From the NCBI RefSeq assembly GCF_036324505.1, contig NC_086370.1, positions 434,001 to 498,000 of the forward strand: DNA of 64,000 nt, given 5' to 3'. Under the pieces are notes generated by a model, which was not told the origin of the DNA, made no database searches, and saw only the letters and a program-made list of their open reading frames with translations. The DNA is from Eleginops maclovinus (Eukaryota > Chordata > Actinopteri > Perciformes > Eleginopidae). This document shows, one piece after another, positions 22,576-33,795 of this stretch (position 1 is its first letter; every line of letters starts with the position of its first letter). The position numbers and the translations under genes were made by a program.

Positions 22576-24000
22576 AGCATAACATTCCTACTGTTTCTCC
22601 CTGATGATGCCAGCATGGAAACCCTTTAATCTGTCCTCAATCTGTCCACTGCCCTCATCCTACCTGCAAGGTCACCCTGTAAATCACAATTTAAAATATT
22701 AAGAGTGAATAATGGCTAATACTAACCGCAGCAATATTATATCATGCATAGATTTGTACTTGCCTGAATGAGACTCACACTCCCTGAACTCACACTCCAC
22801 TCCACTCTTGCAAAAATCCTCCAACAAGTGACACCTCAACTCACTTCTTCTGTTGAGAGAAATATATTAATAGCACAAAATACAGATTAACTTCATAAAT
22901 ACAATGTTTTAAGTCTAAACTAAAGCAATGATGCGTTCTGAGTTTTTTCACAGCATAAACATACATATATTTATTTTTGTTTAAATACATTAAATAGGTC
23001 TATGTAAAGAGCCTATTTAAAACGAGTAATGTATTCTCTGTTCTGGAATGCTAGAAACTCGGTGAATCTCTGATCTAACTCTGCAACACTCATGCAGAAC
23101 TCCCTTATAAAATTGAGTTTTTAGGTGTAGGTCGAGTAAAATAAATTTCACATAGGTAATGCAACATTAGAAGCCAGTTTAAGTCTAAGCATTTTAGTAG
23201 GAAAATGTGGGCTTACTTCAGCCTAAGTTAGTGCTAACTTATCAAAGTTAGGCTGGCTAACATTGCCGCCAAAAGTTTTAGAGGTATTTTTTTTTCTACT
23301 AGATGTATCTAGACCTTAAACCCCTAAATATATATAAAAACAACTCGTCGTTTTGAGTTGAGAATGTTAAGGTACGCGTGGTAAACTTTATTGTACTTTT
23401 TATCCAAATAAATGGCAGCTCACCTCTTTACAGACCTAATACATTGTCATAGTCTTGTCCAGACCAAAAGGGCTAGCTAACGTTATGGCATCACAACTAG
23501 CTAATATGCTAATATGAACGTTACAGTGACAACACGTATTATTGCGTTTAGCAGCAAGACTCAAACTATAAAAATGCATAGAATTCCATATATTATCACA
23601 AATCTAAAACAGAAGGCAATACTTACAGCTTTACTCTCAATAAAAAGAAAACGGCGACTCCAGTGTCTCATCACAACCGTCTTCAGCCCAACCGTCTGAA
23701 GTTCTGACTTCTGTGATTTTGGCGGTCAAACGACGCACGCGCGATTTCAAATGGAACTTTTCAGAATAAAAGTTACTTGATATTTTCAGGTGTTGGTGCT
23801 ATGACAATAAAGCATGTAAATGGTATGAGCAAATCTCTAATAATATGTACTCTTCCCACTCAATTAATGAATTACCTGAATATACTGGGTATATACTTCT
23901 GTTTTGAACTAGTTCTAGCTGAAACTTGATATTTCAATGTAAAAATTACTACTTTTGAATTAATATATATTACTACACCCAAAAATCATTTTTTTGAGTG

Positions 24001-25753
24001 TGGTTGGAAACGGCATCAACCGTTTCAGAGCAGCGTCAGCCAGCTCTGGGTGCTCAGGCTGGACGTGGACCCAAAAGTCCGTCAAGCTTTTCTCTCTGAA
24101 AGTCGTCCTCAGTGTCCCATCAGATGCGATGTCCACAAGGCTGTCAACCTGTCTTGATGGGAGCTTGGAACTGACGTGTTCGATGTGCGTTTTGTCCCCA
24201 AATGGATTCCTGATCCACTCATAGCCTGCATCTAGTTCTGGGAAATATCTTCCCAGCTGAAAGTGAAGGCCTTGCAGATGTTCCTTGAAGGCTGCAACTG
24301 TGCCGCCGTCCAGCTCTTCATCTGCAGCGAGGAGAAAATCCACAAGCGTCGGAAAACAGTCAAACTCCTGGCGATCCAGACGGACACACCACAATTCCAT
24401 CTTGAGGCGTGCAGCTTTAATGTTGTCCTGCACATGCAGTCTGTCATACAGTTCATCAGTATGATGCAAGAATAACATCACCTCATCGCGCAGTTCAAAT
24501 AGACGGGTGAGAACTTTCCCACGCGACAGCCAGCGAACTTCAGTATGGAAAAGCAGTTTTGTGTGTTCACTTCCCATTTCATCACAGAGAGCTTTAAAAA
24601 GACGTGTGTTCAGTGCTTTGGTTTTTATTGTATTAACAATTTTCACAGACTCGTCCAGTAGCTACTGATTTGAGGCATGGTGGCATTTTTTTCACAGCCA
24701 GCTGTTCTCTGTGAATGCAACAGTGTGTTGCTGTGGCGCAAGGTGCAACTGCGCGTACGCGTGCTGCCAGTCCCTTGTGTTTCCCAGTCATTGCAGTTGC
24801 TCCATCTGTGCAAATACCAACACATCGTGTCCAGTCGATATTATTCTGCAGGATGAAATCGTTGACCGAGTCAAAAATGGCTTCCCCTGTGGTGTTGGTG
24901 GGCAGGGATCGACAACACAGAAATTCATCCTGCACACCGCCATCATAAATGTACCTTACAAAACACAGCAGATTTGCCTCATTCACGATATCAGTTGACT
25001 CGTCCAGTTGCAGTGTGAAAAACTGGCTTTGGCGTAAACGTGTGATCAGCTGATCTTTCACATTTTCGGCCATGGCTGTTATTCGCCGCTGGACAGTATC
25101 ATTGGAGAGGGGGACCCTGTTAATTTCGTCGCTTGCTTTCTCCCCAAACAATACATTAGCCATAACCTTGGCAGCTGGTTTGACTAAATTCTCACCTATC
25201 GAATGAGGTTTCCCTGTTTTTGCGATGAGAAGGGATACCCTGTATGATGCCTCTGTAGCCTTCGCATTTTCCCCCGTCGCAAAAAAATGTGAGGGCGCCT
25301 TCGTCATGTGTTTTTTAAGTTCATCACGTTTTCTCTCAAACAATGCTAAAGGTTTCCCGATGTAATCCTTGTGTTTGCTCTCAAAATGACGCTTTAACTT
25401 GGCGGGTTTCATAGCCTCGTTTGCTCATAGCACAAAACACAGTGTGGATTGGGATCCTCTTCATCTCCAGTCCAAAAAAACACAAATTTTATGTAGTCGC
25501 TGTGATATTTTCGCTTCACTTTAGCGCTGGACTTTCCGCGATCAAGCCGAGTTTCACAGCTTTCAGCCGGGTGGTGGTTAGACGGCGAACTGCTCTCCTG
25601 GGACTCAGTAACGCACACAAAATCACTTGTCGCTGCGGCTGAACCACTTGTAGTTGCTGAATCAGCTGCATTAGGACGATGCACCTTGACTGTCGTGTCC
25701 AATTTGTCATTTAATTTTCTTTTAACTGACCCTGTCTTTAGCCATCGATCCAT
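24001..25753 (-). pseudogene. hAT transposase (ZBED5-like), two frameshifts, split by an insertion
   Basis: The ATG at 25753 opens a basic, Ser-rich N-terminus with a BED-type finger region (CVLCYE then HFESKH). The RNase-H-like fold follows: LQLDESTD (first Asp), CTDGA (second Asp) and FHTEVRWLSRG. Single-base shifts near 25411 and 24640 break the frame. The last part, with the catalytic Glu in CEVGFS, is displaced to 19462-19624 by an insertion at 24000. Such proteins cut and paste hAT elements; domesticated relatives include ZBED5. This copy is dead as written. Confidence 0.8.
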
Positions 25754-25763
25754 CTTGTCAGTT

Positions 25764-26244
25764 TGTAGCTGCCCCTGACGCTCTTCTTCTGGTCAGAATT
25801 AAACCACGCATCGACTGATGCTTAATGAGAGTGATGTTTATTTTTTCCAATGATTTAATGTCTTCAGACACAAAGTACACCAAACACCAACACCAAACAC
25901 CGTGAAAAACGTGTGCGCCTTCTGACCGGAAAATCAGGAGCTGCTAAGGCTTTACGGACACACTGTTGCACACATGTTGCTCCTTGAGCAGCGCAGGTCC
26001 AAAAGACTGAAAGCACGTCTTCCCAACTACTTACTACGTGTATCACAAGACTTCCTGTGCACGTCATTACGTCATTATTACGCATCAAATTATTAATTCA
26101 CATTTAACCTTAACCTAATTATATATGAAATAGAGAAAGAATAAGAACATAAAACTACCTTAAACCAAAAATATTGCATGACAATAATATACAAAAATAT
26201 TAATGCAACAAATAAATTGGCACACCTTTTCAGCGACAGCTACA
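25764..26244 (-). repeat. BEL/Pao 3' LTR
   Basis: Begins TGTAGCTG and ends CAGCTACA, an 8-bp inverted end repeat. The internal polypurine-like stretch TTTTGGTGGCAG adjoins it at 26245-26256 (minus strand). A 75-codon frame inside each LTR is a by-product. Confidence 0.92.
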
Positions 26245-26402
26245 CTGCCACCAAAATCCAGAGATTTATGTTACTCATTTTTGAAACTTGGAATTAAATC
26301 TCGGAATTTTCCCTAAGATAAGAAAACCACTTTCCCACTTATTCTTGTGTAAGATCTTAAACACTAAAGATCAGCATGCTTAAAGTGCTTTTTGATACTT
26401 GT

Positions 26403-28490
26403 CTAATAATGTTCAACTAGTACTACTAGTTTTTGAACTGGTCTTTCTAGAAAGGTTGGTTGAGTTAAGCGTTCACCTCGCTTTCCTAATTTACTTTGTG
26501 CTATCTGGATTTTAACCTTGCGCACCAGACCATCATCCTCCTGTCTTGCTTCCACAACTCTGGCAAGTCTCCATTCATTTCTCGGAACATTATCCTCCTT
26601 GACAATGACAACGTCCCCCACTTTCACATTTCTTCTGGGCACATGCCATTGTTGTCTGAGGCTTAGGTTAGACAGGTACTCTTTTTGCCACCTACTCCAG
26701 AATTGCTCCGTTAGGTATTGCACTCTCCTCCACCTTTTCCTGGCATACAAGTCTTCTCTCACAAAACTGCCTGGTGGTGGGAGTGGCACAACAGCTTTCA
26801 TGGTGAGCAACTGATTCGGAGTTAGAGGTTCAAGACTCTTCGGATCACTGATGGTATTCGTGGTGAGCGGACGACTGTTTACGATTGACATAGCCTCATA
26901 GAAAAATGTCCTCAATGACGTGTCATCAAGTCTTCCCTTGGCTTGTGCCAAAACAGTGCTCATGACGCTCCTGACAGTCCGAATTTGGCGTTCCCAAATC
27001 CCACCCATGTGGCTTGCATCAGGAACGTTCATGAGGAAATCACACTGCTTTCTTGCAAGGTAAGTTGCAATCCTCTCTTTGTCTAGATCCTTCAGACCCT
27101 TCTTCAATTCGTTCTTAGCTCCAAGGAAATTGGTCCCCTGATCAGAGCGGATCTGTCTTACTGCTCCTCTAAGAGCTATGAAGCACCTCAAAGCATTCAA
27201 GAACGCGTCTGTTGAGAGATCCTCCAACATTTCTATGTGGATGGCTCTGGAGCTCAAGCAGGTAATCAATAGACCGTATCTCTTGAATTCTTTACGACCC
27301 TGTTTGGTATAAAAAGGGCCGAAGCAATCAATCCCTGTGTATGAAAACGGAGGCGAGGGATCGACTCGGTCACTGGGTAGGTCCGCCATACGTTGTTGCT
27401 CTGCCGAACCACGCACCTTTCTGCAAGTGACACAGTATTTGATATGCTTGGCCACTATCTTGCTAGCACCTAATATCCAATAACCATTGGCTCTGAGCTC
27501 ATTCAACGTCTGACCTCGGCCTTGGTGCTGCGTCTTCTTGTGACAGTGGTCAAGAATGAGCTGGGTGACAATGCCTTCCCTAGGTAAGATCACTGGATGC
27601 TTCAACTCCAGGGATGCAGAAGACATTCTTAGTCTGCCTCCTACCCTGAGCAATCCATCTTGAAATATTGGATCAAGTTGATGCATCTTGTGAGTCTTTG
27701 GCAATATTGATGACCCTTGGCTGAACCATTTGAGTTCTTCTTCAAAGGCCTCTCTCTGTGCTGCTCTGACTAGCACAAGACCAGCTTTTCTTCGTTCCTC
27801 AACACTGATGGGACCGGTTCTGTCTTTATGTGCCAGTCTTTGGATTCGCACAGTCACGTTGAGAGCTGTGTTCCAATCTGAGAACCTTGAGATTCTTTTC
27901 AGGAAGTTTTCTTGTTCAACCACGTCAGTTCTCAAGACCTTCACCTCAGGGTCGCCCACAAGAAGTTCTGGTGTTCTTTGGTCTGTGACAAGTTCTTGTT
28001 GCCACAAGAAATCTGGTCCTCTCAGCCAACTTGAGTCTAGCAGCTCTGCCACCTTGAGTCCCCGTGACGCATGGTCTGCTGGATTCTTACCCGTCTCAAC
28101 ATAGAACCATTGACTAGGATCAGTTGTGTCTCTTATCTTCTGAACGCGGTTGGCTACAAATACATGGAAGCGTCTGGCTTCGTTTTTTATGTAACCGAGC
28201 ACTACCTGTGAATCGGTCCAGAAAAACTCTCGATCTATTTCCAGCTCCAGCTCTTCTCTGAGGGTGTTACTAACAGCAGCAGAGACTGTTGCTGCTGTGA
28301 GCTCAAGGCGGGGAATGCTGGTAACCCTTATGGGTGCCACTCTGGCCTTACCCATGACTAATGCACAGTGCACTTTCTCATCTGCAACAACTCTAATGTA
28401 TGAGCATTGGCCATAGCCATTAGTGCTGGCATCTGAGAAATGATGCAGCTCAATTTTTCTGACTGTGCCGAGGGTTTCAGGGATGAGCAT
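26403..28490 (-). CDS. BEL/Pao RNase H and integrase
   Basis: FSDASTNGYGQCSY, LELTAATVSA and FWTDSQVVLGYI are RNase H blocks. The integrase zinc site (HCHKKTQHQGRGQT ... CVTCRKVRG) and core (GIDCFGPF, IRSDQGTNF and the Glu region after HMGGIWER) follow. A Pao-type C-terminal domain (VKVGDVVIVKEDN) ends the protein. It removes the RNA strand and inserts the cDNA. About 160 bp separates the stop from the 3' LTR. Confidence 0.88.
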   Translation of the reverse strand: MLIPETLGTVRKIELHHFSDASTNGYGQCSYIRVVADEKVHCALVMGKARVAPIRVTSIPRLELTAATVSAAVSNTLREELELEIDREFFWTDSQVVLGYIKNEARRFHVFVANRVQKIRDTTDPSQWFYVETGKNPADHASRGLKVAELLDSSWLRGPDFLWQQELVTDQRTPELLVGDPEVKVLRTDVVEQENFLKRISRFSDWNTALNVTVRIQRLAHKDRTGPISVEERRKAGLVLVRAAQREAFEEELKWFSQGSSILPKTHKMHQLDPIFQDGLLRVGGRLRMSSASLELKHPVILPREGIVTQLILDHCHKKTQHQGRGQTLNELRANGYWILGASKIVAKHIKYCVTCRKVRGSAEQQRMADLPSDRVDPSPPFSYTGIDCFGPFYTKQGRKEFKRYGLLITCLSSRAIHIEMLEDLSTDAFLNALRCFIALRGAVRQIRSDQGTNFLGAKNELKKGLKDLDKERIATYLARKQCDFLMNVPDASHMGGIWERQIRTVRSVMSTVLAQAKGRLDDTSLRTFFYEAMSIVNSRPLTTNTISDPKSLEPLTPNQLLTMKAVVPLPPPGSFVREDLYARKRWRRVQYLTEQFWSRWQKEYLSNLSLRQQWHVPRRNVKVGDVVIVKEDNVPRNEWRLARVVEARQEDDGLVRKVKIQIAQSKLGKRGERLTQPTFLERPVQKLVVLVEHY

Positions 28491-30595
28491 CTTGGAATTT
28501 CAATTTTTTGAAGACTCTGTAAGTCTTGGAGCCATGCTTCCCATTTTGGCTTCAGTTCAGGGGGAATGGGTTCATCCCATCCCACGCCCTGTCTGCACAT
28601 CTCTTGCAGCACTCTTTTACCGTTCAAGAGGTAGGGAGCTAGAAATCCCAGTGGGTCGTAAACACTGGCTACTGTTGATAAGATTCCCCTCCGTGTGGCT
28701 GCCTTTTCTGTGAGGACGACATTGAATGCAAATGTATCCAGCTCAATGTTCCATCTTATGCCAAGTACACTCTGTGTCGGAAGCTCACTGTAATTCAGGT
28801 CTACATCTTGGACAGCACTGGCACGTTCACTCTCTGGTATTGCATCCAAAACTTCTCTGTTGTTGGAGACGAATTTGTGTAAACGCAGCTGTCCCCTGCT
28901 GCAGATCTGTCGCGCTTCACTGACAAGCTGGATGGCCATTTCAACAGACGTGACGCTGACCAGCCCATCGTCCACATAAAAATTCTTGCGAAGGAAGGTC
29001 GCTGCCAGTGGTAAGTCTTCCTCATATTCAGTGGCAAGGTGTTTCATGCCATAGTTAGCACATCCCGGCGATGATGCAGCGCCGAATATGTGGACACGCA
29101 TGTGGTACTCCTTAGGGTCGCTTTCTGTATTTCCATTGTCCCACCAAAGGAATCGCAGGTATTCACGATCCTCTGGGCTGACGTGGAAACGATGAAACAT
29201 TTTTTCCACATCGCAGTTGATTGCAATCTTGTATTGGCGAAATCTGCACAGGACTCCAGTCAGAGTGTTCGTTAAGTCTGGGCCTGTGAGCAGATGGTCG
29301 TTCAAGGAAGTGCCTTCAAATTTGGCGGAGCAGTCAAATACGACCCTAATCTTTTCAGGCTTCCTGGGATGATACACCCCATGGTGCGGAATGTACCATG
29401 TGCTGCCTTCTTTGGGGTCCACACTTGCTTCTTCTGCATCCCCATCTTTAAACACACAGTCCATGAACTTGATGTAATCCTCTTTGTATTTAGGATTCTT
29501 CTCCATTTTTCTTTTTAAATGTTTCAGGCGCCCTGTAGCAAGCTGCCTATTGTTTGGCAACTGAGGACGCGCCCTAAATGGTAGTGGCATCTCCAGATGT
29601 CCAGCGTCGTTGTGCCTGACCTTGTCATTCAACATGTGTAGAAATTGAATGTCTTCCTGTGATATTGTCTTTTCTTTTGGGTTTGTGTCAAGAAAGTCAG
29701 TCTCCAGTGCTTTAATCACTGAGGCCGGTGTGATGGGCGGAAGCTCCTTCACAGAGACACGGTGGCAGAATCTGGTCTCATTGTTTGTGCTAGAGCAAGG
29801 CACCATGGCTCCAACTATGCTCCAGCCTAATGCCGTCTTGACTGCATAGGGTTCATGTTCTTCTCCAGATACCACTTCCTGTGGTTTCAGAGCCCTTGCA
29901 CAGTCATAGCCAACCAGGAGTCCAACTGGACAGTTCAACAAGCTTGGCATCTCTTCAATCACGCTGTGAAGATGAGCCCACCTCTTTGCTGTTTCACTTG
30001 TTGGAATACTATTCCTCTCCAACGGAATATATTCCTGTGTATACGTTGGTGGTAGCTCAATGCTCTCTTGTGAGTGATACCCTCTCACCCTAAGTCCAAC
30101 AGCTCTGTGGCAGTTCACAATAGAACTCTTGTCAGTCATTGTTGACAGTTTCAACTTCACAGGTTCTGTGTGAGCTTGAATTTTCTGGCAGACATCCTGA
30201 TCTATGAACGTACTGCTACTTTGTGTGTCCAATAATGCATAGACTAAGAGTTCTGGGCTATTCTTTGCCGCACTGGAAAGCCAAACTGGGACAATCATGG
30301 AAGTACGGTCACCGCTGTCCATTCTCACATTGCACAAGCTTGTGGAAGAACTTTCATCTTGCGATGGTACCTCTTGCTTCTTACCTTGAGGAAAATCCTC
30401 GTGGAGTGGAGTTGGGTGATTCCGCTTGCAAATGTTACAAGTTGCTCTCTTTCGGCATTTTTTGGCAACATGGCCGACTCTAAGACACCCAAAGCACATG
30501 TTGTTGCTGATAACAAACTTTTTCCTGTCTTCAAGAGGCATGGCTGCAAATTTTTCACACCTGTAGATAAAATGATTTTCTTTGCAGCAGGACAC
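28480..30595 (-). CDS. BEL/Pao zinc knuckles, A17-type protease and reverse transcriptase
   Basis: In order: Cys/His knuckles (CFGCLRVGHVAKKC then CNICKRNH); the protease site LLDTQSSSTFID; a linker; reverse transcriptase with FDCSAKFEGTSLND, NCDVEKMFHRF and the catalytic YVDDGL. It matures the polyprotein and copies the element RNA. The frame shifts by one base near 28480, just before RNase H. All catalytic residues are present. Confidence 0.88.
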
Positions 30596-30599
30596 ATTC

Positions 30600-31907
30600 T
30601 AAGGGCCTTTTTGGTTGAGTTACAGGCAGACTGGCTGTAGAACCCTCTGTGGAGCTTGAACCCTTCTGAGAGGAGGTTTCCCTTGGCATCCTTGCTGTCA
30701 TCACCAAGGTGTTGGCCTTAGGACGCTTCTGCTCTTTATCAGTTTTCTCATCCATTTGTTTCAGTGCATGAAGGGATGAGACTGGGTTGCACGCAATACA
30801 TGCTTCTTTTGCCACAAAGCTTGAAAACTCCTCGAAGTTAGGATATGGTTTTCCTTCATCCAATGCTTTACTCACAAGCCGATTCCAGCGGGTAGTTAAC
30901 CAGTCAGGCAGCTTCTGCAGCAATTTCTGGTTTTCTTCACAATCATCTAGCACCGTTAGACCAGCAACATGTGGCATTGCATTCTTGCAAGAGATGAGGA
31001 AATCACTAAGTTCTCTCAACTTCAGAGACTCCTTGGGTCCAATTTTAGGCCAGCTGCTCAACTTCCCCCGGAATGCTCTTTGAATAACGAAGGGATGGCC
31101 ATAACGTTTATTCAGGGCTTCCCATGCCTGGGTGTAAGCTTCTTCGTCACTCCGATAGAATGTGCCTTCTAATACACAAAGTGCTTCTCCACTAATGTAT
31201 TTTTTCAAGTAGAAGAGCCTGTGCGCTGAGTTTGTGCAACTTGTTTCAATTAACGCCTTGAAACTAGTGCGCCACTCTGTAAATTTGAGTGGGTCTCCTG
31301 TAAACATGAATGGTTCTGGTGCTGGTAGTCTAGTCATTACCAGGGACTGTTTTAAGGCTTCAACCAGCAAGGTTTCATGTGAAGTTGGGGCTACTTTGCT
31401 TTCAGAGCTAGGCAAGCCTGAGAGATTTTGGGGCACCTGAATGGGTGGAGTGCTGTTATGCTGCGTGGGAAGCTGACGTGGAGGCAATGTGATTATTTCT
31501 CTTTCTCCTATTTCAGCATTTAACTTGAATTCCTCTTCAGCATATACAGTGTATTCAGCCTCCATGGCCTCAATATCCCTCTTATCTTCCATCATTTTTA
31601 ACCTCTCTTGTTGGGCTATCACCTCTTTCCTTTGTTCGGATATTTCTTTTTCCCTTGTAATTTCAGCACGCTTTGAAGCCAATCGCGCTGCCACCTCTAC
31701 CTTCTTTTGGGACACCTGACTACCAGGCAGACTGCCCCCTGCAGCTCTCGACACTGTTGAGCCGTATATTGACTTGGCGTCATCTCTTTCGAGCAATTTC
31801 AAGAGTGATTCTTTCACTGTGTCGGGGTCAAACTCTTTATCTGCTTCTGCATAGCGTGTATTGAGAAGTTTGACTATTTCTGTTGTCACAGAAGAGCAGC
31901 TATCCAT
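30600..31907 (-). CDS. BEL/Pao gag, core (DUF1759-like)
   Basis: Contains a long coiled coil (REKEISEQRKEVIAQQERLK), then PAPEPFMFTGDPLKFTEWR and a helical core with KRYGHP. This is the characteristic capsid-like region of BEL/Pao elements. It packages element RNA into particles. The frame is lost near 30590, within the first zinc-knuckle cysteines. Confidence 0.82.
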
Positions 31908-32382
31908 TTTTTCTCCTAATGTCCGGAGATGGTGTGGTCATGGTGCGCAAGCTATCATATTCTTGCTTTAATATTGGTTCATATACACCTAAGGATTGAA
32001 TCATGTCGCCTAGTTCCTTTTTAGTGCACTCTTGCTTTAATTTGGTCCTGATAAACTGAACCTCAGCCTTAAAGTTAACATAAGCATACATGAACTTCTT
32101 TTCCCTTTTGGAACTCTCCTCTTTTAAGTATTGAACCCATTTTTCAGTTGGATGCTTCTCTCTTTCAGATCGCCTCAATTGTTGTTCAGACTGAAGTGTT
32201 GGTTCGAGCCCTATGTTATGAATTTGAAGATCTGCATTAATTTCAGCTATGCGCTCTTCAATGCCCTGTCTTTCTGATTCTTCAAGTTCAGTGTTTAATT
32301 TTGCCTCTAAGTCTGTCTTCTCTTTTACCAGAGCTTCAATTACTCCTTCTAGTACACTTGTATCTGTTTTGCCCTCTGCCAT
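31900..32382 (-). CDS. BEL/Pao gag, N-terminal part
   Basis: The ATG at 32382 starts a Lys/Glu-rich helical protein of about 160 residues. It ends in TAG because an A6 run at about 31906-31911 shifts the frame; the next frame starts there with no gap. One fewer A would join the two. Helical, charged N-terminal regions are usual for Pao-type gag. Confidence 0.7.
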   Translation of the reverse strand: MAEGKTDTSVLEGVIEALVKEKTDLEAKLNTELEESERQGIEERIAEINADLQIHNIGLEPTLQSEQQLRRSEREKHPTEKWVQYLKEESSKREKKFMYAYVNFKAEVQFIRTKLKQECTKKELGDMIQSLGVYEPILKQEYDSLRTMTTPSPDIRRKNG

Positions 32383-33172
32383 TTTGTTCAACACTTAGCA
32401 TGCAACTTAGTGTAATATTAAATCTTTAAATGTAATGTAAACTACTGAACCATAACTATGGACCCGTCATGAAATTACACATTCACAAATAGAAAACAAG
32501 TTACATACTGTTCAATTTACAAACTGTCAAAATGCAACATTTTTCTTTTCTCTCTTTTTTTTTTCTTTCTTTCCCCAACAAAGGAGCACGAAATATTCAG
32601 TTCAATCTGTCCAGTTCAATGAACTAAATCAAGTTGGGAAATATACAATCTGACCTGTTATCCGTTGCAAAGGTAGGCTTACTCGTCAGCTGAATTGTCC
32701 CTGTGCACCGTCTTCTTGCGCTGTGCCCTTTTCCCGCGCTGGTTTGCAGCTCGCGCAGCCTCGCTGAACAGATGCCAGAGTGAGTAGGCAGGTCCACGCG
32801 CTGGCCTACCACGTCAAGCCAACGCTCTGGAGACGCAGGCCCTCGGAGTTTCACAGGAAAGCTGATGCACCTCGGCTGTTGTTCCGACGGCTGTTGTTCC
32901 CTCTCGCGGGTGTTTACGCTGTCCTCCTTCCATCGACGGTCTCGCAGTCACCATGCAAAATCTTCCTCCATCCATCGAACGCTGCACCTCGAAGTTTCTG
33001 CAGGAGCACGCTCTTGTCGGGTGTATGCTGCGTTTCACTCGGTCGAGACACCTCTCCTCGACGTAGGCTATTCTTCACTTTATGCAGACAGTTTCACTTC
33101 CCTCGAAGGATATGTTTCTCACTCCCCTCGGAGAATACGTTTTTCACTCCCCTCGGTGAATACGTTTTTCAC

Positions 33173-33653
33173 TGTAGCTGCCCCTGACGCTCTTCTTCTG
33201 GTCAGAATTAAACCACGCATCGACTGATGCTTAATGAGAGTGATGTTTATTTTTTCCAATGATTTAATGTCTTCAGACACAAAGTACACCAAACACCAAC
33301 ACCAAACACCGTGAAAAACGTGTGCGCCTTCTGACCGGAAAATCAGGAGCTGCTAAGGCTTTACGGACACACTGTTGCACACATGTTGCTCCTTGAGCAG
33401 CGCAGGTCCAAAAGACTGAAAGCACGTCTTCCCAACTACTTACTACGTGTATCACAAGACTTCCTGTGCACGTCATTACGTCATTATTACGCATCAAATT
33501 ATTAATTCACATTTAACCTTAACCTAATTATATATGAAATAGAGAAAGAATAAGAACATAAAACTACCTTAAACCAAAAATATTGCATGACAATAATATA
33601 CAAAAATATTAATGCAACAAATAAATTGGCACACCTTTTCAGCGACAGCTACA
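33173..33653 (-). repeat. BEL/Pao 5' LTR
   Basis: Same length and, as read, same sequence as the LTR at 25764. Inside it (33105-33172) lie about three imperfect copies of a 27-bp unit, TTTTTCACTCCCCTCGG with variants, where a primer binding site would be expected; I cannot identify the primer tRNA. Confidence 0.92.
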
Positions 33654-33795
33654 CAGTTGACAGCTCAAATTGACCACGCAAATCATTTATGACGTAAGAT
33701 CGTAACCTACCTAGCTACGTAGCTACGAACCTACGTAGATACGCTACATATATGCTACACTCTACTAGTCTTTGTAAGACAGTTTGAGAAACACT

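Larger units (their letters stand above)
19625..24000 (-). mobile_element. TIR-bounded mobile unit carrying a C2H2/SAMD3-like gene
   Basis: The ends are CACTCAAAGAAATAAC (19625) and, inverted, CACTCAAAAAAATGAT (24000). The outer 8 bases match perfectly and the outer 15 nearly so. It is flanked by TG on both sides; deleting the unit plus one TG rejoins the interrupted hAT reading frame exactly, so it inserted as a discrete mobile unit. The region inside the left end (about 19640-19960) holds many AAGTAAAT/ATTTACTT motifs, a subterminal pattern often bound by transposases. The only gene is the spliced C2H2/SAMD3-like one. No known transposase is recognisable. Confidence 0.72.
25764..33653 (-). 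mobile_element. BEL/Pao LTR retrotransposon with identical LTRs
   Basis: Two 481-bp LTRs (25764-26244 and 33173-33653) bound a minus-strand gag-pol region. The element is flanked by CAGTT on both sides (25759-25763 and 33654-33658), the 5-bp duplication usual for this class. By eye I find no difference between the LTRs. It sits 11 bp upstream of the start codon of the hAT transposase and antisense to the host gene. The coding region is complete in order but broken by three single-base shifts. Confidence 0.93.

Noticed and set aside
25864..26088. 75-codon frame repeated at 33273-33497
   Set aside because: It lies wholly inside both BEL LTRs and has no domain; identity follows from LTR identity.
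32780..33227. Plus-strand frames of 120-135 codons in the BEL leader
   Set aside because: They lie in the untranslated leader of the minus-strand element, have no domains, and stop at the LTR.
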